A stretch of DNA of 7,305 nucleotides from Chloroflexota bacterium. Lineage in GTDB: Bacteria; Chloroflexota; Anaerolineae; Ardenticatenales; Ardenticatenaceae. How positions within the stretch are numbered: the first letter of the stretch is position 1; the number at the start of each line of letters is the position of its first letter. The stretch covers positions 1 through 7,305 of the forward strand of contig DOUV01000299.1 of NCBI GenBank assembly GCA_003520455.1, in the 5' to 3' direction. Position numbers and translations under genes: made by a program. Below, piece after piece: positions 1 through 6,070 of the stretch. The notes under the pieces are model-generated. The model ran no database searches. It was not told the DNA's origin and saw only the letters and a program-made list of their open reading frames with translations.

Positions 1-1419
1 GCCTTCTCGGCCTTCGCGATTCAGCCTAGCGAGTATCTTGAGGAGACCGGCGGCGCGCCGCTGGATAAGCCCATCGGCACCGGTCCCTATATGTTGGAGC
101 GCTGGGACCGCGGGGACAGCATCACCTACAAGCGCTTCGATGACTACTGGGGCGACAAAGCCAAGACCGAAACCCTCGTCTTTCGCTGGAGTGCCGAGGC
201 CGCCCAGCGCCTGCTCGAGCTGCAGTCCGGCACCGTGGACGGGATCGATAACCCGGCCCCGGATGACTTCGAGACCATCCAGAACGATTCCAACCTTCAA
301 CTGAAGCAGCGGCCGGCGCTGAACATCTTCTACCTGGGGATGAACAATACGTCCAAGCCGTTCGACGACGAGAAGGTTCGCCAGGCGATTGCCATGGGCA
401 TCGATCGCGAGCGCATCGTCAAGAACTTTTACCCGGCCGGCTCAGAGGTCGCGACGCACTTTACCCCATGCTCGATCCCGAATGCCTGCGTCGGCGAGTC
501 GTGGTACGAGTTTAATCCGGAGAAGGCGAAGCAGTTGCTCGCCGATGCCGGCTATCCGGATGGCTTTGCGACCGAGATCGCCTACCGCGACGTGGTGCGT
601 TCGTACCTGCCGGAGCCTGGACTGGTGGCGCAGGATATTCAGGCCCAGCTGAAAGAGAACCTCAACATCGACGCCAAGATCAATATGATGGAGTCGGGCG
701 CCTTTATCGCGGCGGCTGATGCCGGCGAGCTGAAGGGGCTCCACATGCTCGGGTGGGGCGCCGACTATCCCGACATGACGAACTTCCTCGACTTCCACTT
801 TGGCGCGGGCGCCTCGAAGCAGTTTGGCGATAAGTTCCCCGACATCGTCGAGGCGCTGAAGAAGGGAGCCGCGCTGGCCGACGATGAGGCTCGCAAGCCC
901 TTCTACGAGCACGCGAACACCCTCATCAAGCAACATGTCACGATGGTGCCCATCGCACACGGCGGTTCCGCCGTGGCCTACAAGGCTGATGTGAAGGGTA
1001 CCCACGCCAGCCCGCTCGGCAACGAGAACTTCTCCGTCATGGAGCCAGGCGATCGCGACACCTTCGTTTGGATGCAGAACGCCGAGCCGATCAGCCTCTT
1101 CTGTGCCGACGAGACCGACGGCGAGTCGCTCCGCGCCTGCGAGCAGGTGACCGAGTCGCTGCTCGCCTACGAGATTGGCGGGACCGCCGTGATCCCGTCG
1201 CTGGCGACCTCCTGTGATCCCAACGACGATCTCACGGTCTGGACTTGCCATCTGCGCGAGGGTGTCAAGTTCCACGACGGGTCGGATCTGGACGCGAACG
1301 ACATCGTGACCTCCTGGGCGCTCCAGTGGGACGCGAAAAACCCGCTGCACAAGGGCAACACGGGAGCCTTCACGTACTTCTCGGCTTTGTGGGGCGGTTT
1401 GCTCAACGCCGAGCAGTAG
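1..1419 (+). CDS. ABC transporter substrate-binding protein, family 5 (DppA/OppA-like), 5' end missing
   Basis: The reading frame is open from the first base and ends at TAG, giving 472 visible residues; the signal peptide and most of the first lobe lie outside the window. Family 5 binding proteins capture oligopeptides, nickel or similar solutes outside the membrane and deliver them to DppBC-type permeases. Hallmarks seen are PIGTGPY (bases 70-90) followed by an aromatic-rich DDYWG segment, VRQAIAMGIDRERIV, and the FNPEKAKQLLADAGYPDG segment (about 511-570). The normal family C-terminus is reached near base 1040. About 120 further residues (about 1057-1416) follow and resemble a family 5 N-terminal lobe, including LREGVKFHDGSDLDANDIV. 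Six cysteines are visible as three close pairs. Two permease genes follow on the same strand, which supports an importer role. The substrate cannot be told from sequence. Confidence 0.93.
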   Translation, partial: AFSAFAIQPSEYLEETGGAPLDKPIGTGPYMLERWDRGDSITYKRFDDYWGDKAKTETLVFRWSAEAAQRLLELQSGTVDGIDNPAPDDFETIQNDSNLQLKQRPALNIFYLGMNNTSKPFDDEKVRQAIAMGIDRERIVKNFYPAGSEVATHFTPCSIPNACVGESWYEFNPEKAKQLLADAGYPDGFATEIAYRDVVRSYLPEPGLVAQDIQAQLKENLNIDAKINMMESGAFIAAADAGELKGLHMLGWGADYPDMTNFLDFHFGAGASKQFGDKFPDIVEALKKGAALADDEARKPFYEHANTLIKQHVTMVPIAHGGSAVAYKADVKGTHASPLGNENFSVMEPGDRDTFVWMQNAEPISLFCADETDGESLRACEQVTESLLAYEIGGTAVIPSLATSCDPNDDLTVWTCHLREGVKFHDGSDLDANDIVTSWALQWDAKNPLHKGNTGAFTYFSALWGGLLNAEQ

Positions 1420-1727
1420 TCCTTCTCGCTTTGCCTGACTGCGAGCGTGGGTAGAATAACACGGGGTGGCCGACGGTCCCACCAGGTGGTCCGCCACCCC
1501 GTGTTGTCTCTGACAAATGGCAGGGAATGACGAGGAGGGCAGGGGAGAGGCTGTTCCCCCGCTTCTTTCTCTTTCCCGCGTAACGCCTCAGCCGCTCGGC
1601 CTGGATGGCCACATCCAGGCCAATGAGGGGCCACCTCAGCCGACGGATCGCCAGATCCGCCGGGAGTGGCGGAAGAGGGTACTTTCCCGCGTGGTATTCT
1701 TTCCAGCTGTTGGCGAACAGGTGTGTT
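1420..1727 (+). other. Structured non-coding gap between binding-protein and permease genes
   Basis: No convincing gene lies in these 308 bases. Besides the 1458-1505 hairpin there is a perfect 10-bp stem with a 4-base loop (GGCCTGGATG 1598-1607 with CATCCAGGCC 1612-1621), a 5-bp stem (TGAGG 1624-1628 with CCTCA 1634-1638), and a 6-bp stem (TCCGCC 1656-1661 with GGCGGA 1668-1673). TGAGG could instead pair with an earlier CCTCA at 1586-1590. I see no convincing sigma70 promoter, so the permeases may be read through from upstream or use a promoter I cannot recognise. Confidence 0.5.
1458..1505 (+). terminator. Strong hairpin after the binding-protein gene (attenuator or mRNA-stabilising stem)
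   Basis: AACACGGGGTGGC (1458-1470) and GCCACCCCGTGTT (1493-1505) form a perfect 13-bp stem 38 bases after the binding-protein stop codon. The 22-base apex contains a smaller CCACC/GGTGG dyad. The downstream bases (GTCTCTGAC) are not a T tract, so this is not a textbook intrinsic terminator. In ABC importer operons such a stem often sets binding protein above permease by blocking 3' decay or partly terminating transcription; that role is inferred here. Confidence 0.6.
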
Positions 1728-2807
1728 ATGGTTAAATATGCGCTTCGGCGCGTTCTCGCCTCTATCCCCGTTTTGTTTGGTGTTCTCGCCGTCACCTTCA
1801 TTCTCGCCAGGCTAGTCCCTGGCGACCCCTGCACAGCCATGCTGGGCGAGAAAGCGACGCCAGCAGTTTGTGAGCGTTTCAATCGCGAGAAGGGGTTGGA
1901 CCGGCCACTTCCGGTTCAGTTTGGGATCTTTGTGGGTGATACCCTCCGAGGCGATCTTGGGACGTCAATCCGCTTCAAGCGGCCCATCACCCAGATTATC
2001 GTCGAGCGTCTGCCGGTCACGATTGAACTCGGTCTCCTGGCGCTGATTATTGCCGTCGTGGTCGGCGTCCCCGCCGGCATTCTTTCGGCCATTCGGCGCA
2101 ATTCGTTGACCGATGTGGGCACGATGGTCGGAGCCAATATCGGGGTCTCCATGCCCGTTTTCTGGTTGGGCCTCATGCTGGCCTACATTTTCGCCTTGTT
2201 GCTGAAAGATACGCCGTTCTGGTTGCCTCCTTCCGGGCGGTTGTCTGCCGGCGTGACAGCCGTTCCGTTCTATGCGGTGTACGGTTGGAATGTCACCAAG
2301 GGCACAACCCTGTATCGCATCCTTGAGTTTTTTAGCAACCTGTATATTTTCAACTCGATCGTTACGTTCGATTGGAAAGTCTTGAGTGATGCGATCAAGC
2401 ATCTGATCCTGCCATCCGTGGCGCTGGCGACAATTCCGATGGCAATCATCGCGCGGATGACCCGGTCGAGCATGTTGGAAGTCCTCGGTCGAGACTATGT
2501 GCGAACGGCCCGGGCGAAGGGTCTGTCTGAGCAGCGTGTCATCCTCGGGCATGCCTTCCGCAACGCGCTCTTGCCAGTTGTGACAATCGTCGGACTCCAG
2601 TTGGGGACCGTGTTCGGCGGTGCCATCCTGACCGAAACGATCTTTAATCTGGCAGGTGTGGGCCGGATTTTGTTCGAGGCGATCACGGCGCGCGATTATC
2701 CTATCATCCAGGGCTTCACATTGGTGGTCGCGGTCGGGTACGTCGTTGTGAATCTCGTGGTCGATTTGTCGTACGCGTTCCTCGACCCCCGCATCCGACT
2801 GAGCTGA
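1728..2807 (+). CDS. ABC transporter permease, DppB/OppB type
   Basis: A 359-residue inner-membrane permease subunit that would form the translocation pore with the next gene's product. A transmembrane helix at about residues 9-29 is followed by VPGDP (30-34), the typical DppB N-terminal signature. The EAA coupling loop, which contacts the ATPase, is at about 257-276 (YVRTARAKGLSEQRVI, then HAFRNALLP). The C-terminus DPRIRLS is typical. The frame is open upstream to an ATG at 1605, but ATG 1728 is chosen because MVKYALRRVLASIPVLF matches the usual family start; its ribosome site (ACAGGTG) is weak. It is somewhat longer than the usual 306-340 residues, with extra sequence at about residues 165-220 between transmembrane segments. 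Cys35 and Cys48 lie just outside the first helix. By eye it uses more A/T-ending codons than the binding-protein gene. Confidence 0.93.
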   Translation: MVKYALRRVLASIPVLFGVLAVTFILARLVPGDPCTAMLGEKATPAVCERFNREKGLDRPLPVQFGIFVGDTLRGDLGTSIRFKRPITQIIVERLPVTIELGLLALIIAVVVGVPAGILSAIRRNSLTDVGTMVGANIGVSMPVFWLGLMLAYIFALLLKDTPFWLPPSGRLSAGVTAVPFYAVYGWNVTKGTTLYRILEFFSNLYIFNSIVTFDWKVLSDAIKHLILPSVALATIPMAIIARMTRSSMLEVLGRDYVRTARAKGLSEQRVILGHAFRNALLPVVTIVGLQLGTVFGGAILTETIFNLAGVGRILFEAITARDYPIIQGFTLVVAVGYVVVNLVVDLSYAFLDPRIRLS

Positions 2808-2818
2808 AGGCGGATTGT

Positions 2819-3757
2819 ATGGCGACGAGTGCAGAAGTTATTTCCTTTCCCGCTGATATTCCGTTACGGGGGGCTGAGAGTCCGTTACGACAGACCTTGC
2901 GCCAATTCTTTCGACAACGTGCGGCTATTGCCGGCCTCTCTATTATTGGAGCGTTGGTGTTGATTGCCATCTTCGCGCCGCTGATTGCGCCGTATGATCC
3001 TGAACAGGTCCTGATTGGCGTGGAGGATGTTCAAAAACGGGAGGCGCCCTGCGTTCATCAACTGGGCTGCCCGGCGGACAGAGCCCAGCACATCATGGGG
3101 GTTGATGGCAATTTCCGCGATGAGTTCAGCCGGATCCTCTTCGGCGCCCGCGTTTCGCTCTACGTCGGGTTCGTCACGGTAGGCTTTGCTATTCTGGTTG
3201 GAGTCTTCCTGGGCGCGATCGCCGGCTACGCAGGCGGTTGGATCGAAGATATCATCATGCGCATCCTGGATGTGCAACTGGCCTTTCCATTCTTATTGTT
3301 GGCTATCGCCATTGTGAGCGTCCTCGGCCCCGGTTTGGTCAATGCGATGTTGGGGATTGCCATCGTGACGATTCCGGCCTATGCCCGTGTGATGCGGGCC
3401 AGTGTGCTCGCGGCGAAGGAGGAAGAGTACGTCGCAGCGGCGCGGTCGATTGGCGCGAACCATGGCCGGATTCTGTTCAGGCATATTCTGCCCAATTCGA
3501 TTTCTCCGTTGATCGTGCAGGGGACCCTGGGCATCGGCACGGCGATTCTGGACGTCGCCGCGCTCTCGTTCCTGGGGTTGGGGGCGCAGCCCCCGACGCC
3601 AGAATGGGGGTCAATGTTGAGTGCCGAGCGCAATCAGGTGTTCAGCGCGCCCCACCTGGTCTTCTTCCCCGGCCTGGCGATCATGGTCGCGGTGCTGGGG
3701 TTCAACTTACTGGGCGATGGCCTGCGCGATGCGCTGGATCCGCGCCTGCGACAGTAA
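2819..3757 (+). CDS. ABC transporter permease, DppC/OppC type
   Basis: A 312-residue partner permease starting 11 bases after the DppB-type stop codon, with GAAGGCGGA as a plausible ribosome site, so the two genes are surely co-transcribed. The N-terminal cytoplasmic stretch (residues 1-34) precedes a first membrane helix at about 35-57 and the family motif APYDP. The extracytoplasmic segment ends in MGVDGNFRDEFSRILFGAR (93-111), which corresponds to the LGTDxxGRDxxSRxxxGAR motif of DppC. The EAA loop begins at about residue 204 (YVAAARSIGANHGRILFRH), and LSFLGLGAQPPTPEWG and the C-terminal DALDPRLR are also typical. Cys78 and Cys84 sit in the extracytoplasmic loop. An intrinsic terminator follows, and no DppD/DppF ATPase gene is attached, so the ATPases must be encoded elsewhere or upstream of the window. 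Confidence 0.94.
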   Translation: MATSAEVISFPADIPLRGAESPLRQTLRQFFRQRAAIAGLSIIGALVLIAIFAPLIAPYDPEQVLIGVEDVQKREAPCVHQLGCPADRAQHIMGVDGNFRDEFSRILFGARVSLYVGFVTVGFAILVGVFLGAIAGYAGGWIEDIIMRILDVQLAFPFLLLAIAIVSVLGPGLVNAMLGIAIVTIPAYARVMRASVLAAKEEEYVAAARSIGANHGRILFRHILPNSISPLIVQGTLGIGTAILDVAALSFLGLGAQPPTPEWGSMLSAERNQVFSAPHLVFFPGLAIMVAVLGFNLLGDGLRDALDPRLRQ

Positions 3758-3775
3758 TCTCCTGCTGTAAGAGGG

Positions 3776-3810
3776 CACCCTTCGCCGGACCCGGCGGAGG
3801 GTGTTTTGTT
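3776..3810 (+). terminator. Intrinsic terminator of the importer operon
   Basis: A 12-bp stem (3776-3787 with 3792-3803, one G-T pair) closes on a GACC loop and is followed directly by TTTTGTT. It lies 18 bases after the DppC-type stop codon and is the clear end of the importer transcript. Confidence 0.88.
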
Positions 3811-3823
3811 CACACTCGTACTC

Positions 3824-3844
3824 GGGTAAAATGCCATTTTGCCC
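3824..3844. promoter_or_regulatory. Palindrome overlapping a possible -10 box
   Basis: GGGTAAAATG and CATTTTGCCC flank a central C at 3834, giving a 21-base dyad with a single mismatched pair. Inside it, TAAAAT (3827-3832) is one base from the consensus -10 hexamer on the plus strand, but no good -35 is seen upstream, where the terminator T tract lies. It could be an operator-controlled promoter for the macro-domain gene 168 bases downstream. That reading is weak. Confidence 0.3.
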
Positions 3845-3857
3845 AACAACCCTGTCA

Positions 3858-3968
3858 GTAGAGACGCCCCGGTGGGCCGTCTCCCGCGTAAGAAGAGACA
3901 CCCGACGCCGTCTCGGCCCCGCCTGACCAGTGGCGGTCGACTGAGACGCCCCACCGGGGCGTCTCTAC
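3858..3968. repeat. Hairpin-rich repeat element with 19-bp terminal inverted repeats
   Basis: GTAGAGACGCCCCGGTGGG (3858-3876) is exactly inverted at 3950-3968. Each end is also a hairpin by itself: GAGACG/CGTCTC at 3861-3883, and a perfect 10-bp stem with ACC loop at 3943-3965. Two more internal stems are visible: GAGAC/GTCTC (3895-3914) and CCGCC/GGCGG (3919-3936). The homology extends outward as CCTG, but with four extra bases (TCAG) on the left side. From memory, palindromes starting GTAGAGACG recur many times in genomes of Chloroflexota and cyanobacteria. A REP/MITE-like non-coding element is the likeliest identity. No obvious target-site duplication is visible. It falls in the 5' untranslated region of the macro-domain gene if that gene is transcribed from near 3830. 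Confidence 0.75.
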
Positions 3969-3999
3969 AGGTGCACATGGGAGAGTGAGGGGGTTGCCA

Positions 4000-4557
4000 A
4001 TGACCGAAACGACGATAGGAAACACCAGGCTACGGCTGGTGCAGGGCGACATCACTGAACAAGCCGTGGACGCGATTGTCAATGCCGCCAACTCGAGTCT
4101 GATGGGAGGCGGCGGTGTGGACGGGGCGATCCAGCGCGCGGGTGGCCCGGCGATTCTCGCCGCGTGCCGCGAGATTCGCCGTACGCGCTACCCCGAGGGC
4201 CTACCGACCGGCCAGGCCGTCATCACGACAGGTGGCAAGCTCCCGGCCGGCTGTGTGATCCACACGGTCGGCCCGGTCTGGCGTGGTGGGAGGCAGGGGG
4301 AGACCGCGCTACTGGCTGACGCCTACCGCAACAGCCTGCAACTCGCGGTGGAGCAGGGCCTGCACTCAGTCTCGTTTCCCTCTATCAGTAGCGGCGCCTA
4401 TGGCTACCCGGTTGACCGGGCGGCGCGCGTGGCCCTCACCACGATCGCCGACTTCCTCCGCGCCCACCCGAGTGCGCTGGACGAGGTCCGGGTCGTACTC
4501 TTCAGCCCGGCAGATCTGGCGGTCTACGAGACGGCGCTGGGGGAGGTCGTTGGGTAG
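4000..4557 (+). CDS. Macro-domain protein (ADP-ribosyl / O-acetyl-ADP-ribose hydrolase-like)
   Basis: A complete 185-residue single macro domain, about the size of E. coli YmdB (177 residues). Family enzymes bind ADP-ribose and hydrolyse O-acetyl-ADP-ribose or remove ADP-ribose from proteins or nucleic acids in the cytoplasm. Visible motifs are QGDIT (15-19), the [12 protein letters not shown] loop (23-34), GGGGVDGAI (36-44) with the Asn31/Asp41 pair expected at the active site of the MacroD/YmdB class, HTVGPVW (88-94), and the phosphate-binding [12 protein letters not shown] loop (126-137). ATG 4000 is preferred over the in-frame GTG at 3985 because GAGGGGG at 3987-3993 is a good ribosome site for it and the family starts near here. 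It stands alone between the repeat element and the convergent tRNA-synthetase gene, so context gives no clue to substrate. Confidence 0.92.
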   Translation: MTETTIGNTRLRLVQGDITEQAVDAIVNAANSSLMGGGGVDGAIQRAGGPAILAACREIRRTRYPEGLPTGQAVITTGGKLPAGCVIHTVGPVWRGGRQGETALLADAYRNSLQLAVEQGLHSVSFPSISSGAYGYPVDRAARVALTTIADFLRAHPSALDEVRVVLFSPADLAVYETALGEVVG

Positions 4558-4587
4558 TAAGGAGACGGCGCGCCATGTCCCTCCCTG

Positions 4588-5895
4588 TCAGGGCGTCAGT
4601 CGATGCAGGTCGCGCGGGAACAGCGTGACGAGCCGGATGTTGGGCGCGCCGGTCAACTGCATCAACAAGCGCTCGAGCCCGATGGCGAACCCACCGTGGG
4701 GTGGCATGCCATAGCGAAAGGCTTCCAGGTAGTACTCAAACGGCTCAATCGGGAGATGCGCCGCCGCCAGAGCGGCCAGGTAGTCGCTGTACCGGTGTAG
4801 CCGCTGGCCGCCGGTGACCAGCTCGGTGCCCCGGAAAAGCAGGTCGAAGGAGTTGGAGAATTCGGGCCGGTCGGGGTCCGGGTGGGTGTAGAATGGGCGC
4901 TTGACCATCGGGTAGCCGGTCACGAAGAGGAAGTCGCTGCCGAATTCCTGCTGCGCCCACTCGCCCAACCAGCGCTCGTCCTGCGGCGAAAGGTCGGGCT
5001 CGCCTCGGACATCGACTCCGTGGCGTTGGCGGATGAGTTCCTGCGCATCGGCAAAGTGGATGTGGGGGATCTCGTCCGGGACGGTCGGCAGACGGACGTC
5101 GAGAAGCGCCAGTTCGCCCGCGTGCCGGTCGTGTAGAGTGGCGAGGATGCCGGCGATGACATCGCGCAAGACGGCCATCACGGTGAAGTGGTTCTCGATG
5201 AAGCCGAACTCCACGTCCAGGCTGACGTACTCGTTGATGTGGCGCGTGGTGTCGTGGGGCTCGGCACGGAAGACCGGGGCGACCTCGAAGACGCGCTCGA
5301 ACACGCCAACCATAATCTGCTTGTAAAATTGCGGGCTTTGCGCCAGGAATGCCGGCTGCCCGAAGTAGTTGAGCTGGAAGACGTTGGCGCCGCTCTCCGT
5401 GGCCGAGGCCACCATCTTCGGGGTCTGGATCTCGGTGAAGCCGAACGCCGTCAGGGTCACGTGAAAGCCGGTCATGATCCCGGCGCCCAGCCGAAAGATG
5501 GCCCGCCGCGCCGGGTGCCGGTTCACCACCACGGCGTGGTCAAGCAGTGTGGCGAGACTCGCCTTAATCTGGCGCTTGTTGAGCGGGATTGGTGGCGGCT
5601 CAGTCACCGGCGTAATGATCTCGAGGCGCGGGTGGTGCAACTCGAGGCCACCCGGCGCCTGGGCCTCGCGAACCACCAGGCCATCGACAGCCACAACCGT
5701 CTCGATGCTCAGCCCCGCCACCAGCAGCGGCGCCAGGTCGGCCTCGTCCCCGGTCACGACCTGCACCATCCCCCACCCGTCACGCACGACGATGAAATTC
5801 ACGCCGCCGAGGCGGCGCAGCGCGTGCAACCAGCCGGCCACGCGCACGCGCTCGCCCACGTGCTGACCAATCTCGGTTGATCGAATTCGATCCAT
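4588..5895 (-). CDS. aspS: Aspartyl-tRNA synthetase, archaeal type, probably non-discriminating (Asp/Asn)
   Basis: A 435-residue class II synthetase that activates aspartate with ATP and attaches it to tRNA. The length and lack of the GAD insertion domain fit the archaeal/eukaryotic-type AspRS rather than the roughly 590-residue bacterial type. An OB-fold anticodon-binding domain (about 12-95) precedes the catalytic core: motif 1 (GFTEIQTPK, 152-160), flipping-loop region SATESGANVF (164-173), AFLAQSPQFYKQ (182-193), motif 2 (FRAEPHDTTRHINEY, 209-223), and motif 3 (GGFAIGLERLLMQL), ending FPRDLHRLTP. His24 and Pro81 fall where discriminating archaeal AspRS has Trp and Lys (numbering W26/K85 in the Thermococcus enzyme), so it likely also makes Asp-tRNA-Asn for GatCAB amidation. 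ATG 5895 is chosen over ATG 5934 because GGGGAGAG precedes it at 6-base spacing. A T-box leader lies upstream. The stop codon is 30 bases from the convergent macro-domain gene. Confidence 0.94.
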   Translation of the reverse strand: MDRIRSTEIGQHVGERVRVAGWLHALRRLGGVNFIVVRDGWGMVQVVTGDEADLAPLLVAGLSIETVVAVDGLVVREAQAPGGLELHHPRLEIITPVTEPPPIPLNKRQIKASLATLLDHAVVVNRHPARRAIFRLGAGIMTGFHVTLTAFGFTEIQTPKMVASATESGANVFQLNYFGQPAFLAQSPQFYKQIMVGVFERVFEVAPVFRAEPHDTTRHINEYVSLDVEFGFIENHFTVMAVLRDVIAGILATLHDRHAGELALLDVRLPTVPDEIPHIHFADAQELIRQRHGVDVRGEPDLSPQDERWLGEWAQQEFGSDFLFVTGYPMVKRPFYTHPDPDRPEFSNSFDLLFRGTELVTGGQRLHRYSDYLAALAAAHLPIEPFEYYLEAFRYGMPPHGGFAIGLERLLMQLTGAPNIRLVTLFPRDLHRLTP

Positions 5896-5899
5896 GCGA

Positions 5900-5907
5900 C
5901 TCTCCCC
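5900..5907 (-). promoter_or_regulatory. Ribosome binding site deciding the aspS start
   Basis: Read on the minus strand, GGGGAGAG ends its GGAG core 6 bases before ATG 5895. The in-frame ATG at 5934 has only GGCTGCCCCGC before it, so the downstream start is favoured. Confidence 0.75.
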
Positions 5908-6035
5908 GCTTCGTCTGTGAAGGCGCACTCCCATGCGGGGCAGCCGGCCTGCGCCTCTCCAGGCGTTCCCGGTCCGTGATTCAACGGATGCTTGTCTGCC
6001 GACCCCGGCCGCCGTTCCCCGGTATCACCAGGCAT

Positions 6036-6070
6036 AAAAAAGACCCCCATCCATCTGGAGGACGAGGGCC
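6036..6070 (-). terminator. T-box regulated intrinsic terminator
   Basis: On the minus strand GGCCCTCGTCC (6070-6060) pairs along all 11 positions, three of them G-U, with GGATGGGGGTC (6052-6042) across a 7-base loop, and TTTTTT (6041-6036) follows. Its 5' arm is the segment expected to be captured by the T-box in the antiterminator. It lies about 140 bases upstream of the aspS start. Confidence 0.88.

Noticed and set aside
442..1497. A 351-codon open frame on the minus strand opposite the binding-protein gene
   Set aside because: It mirrors a well-recognised gene with GC-biased third positions, its translation shows no family motif, and it has no plausible ribosome site.
1605..1727. Longer N-terminus for the DppB-type permease from ATG 1605
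   Set aside because: The extra 41 residues are Arg-rich, lie over the hairpin region, and are absent from the usual family start at MVKYALRR.
1517..1735. A 72-codon plus-strand frame between the binding-protein and permease genes
   Set aside because: Its sequence has no recognisable features, it crosses the strong hairpins, and it overlaps the permease start.
3858..3968. CRISPR array reading of the GAGACG repeats
   Set aside because: The repeats are inverted and unevenly spaced, not direct repeats with uniform spacers.
5188..5880. A 230-codon plus-strand frame opposite aspS
   Set aside because: It is antisense to the conserved AspRS core and lacks recognisable domains, so it is a by-product of codon bias.
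5896..5934. Upstream ATG start for aspS
   Set aside because: It has no ribosome site, while ATG 5895 has GGGGAGAG at good spacing and matches the family N-terminus.
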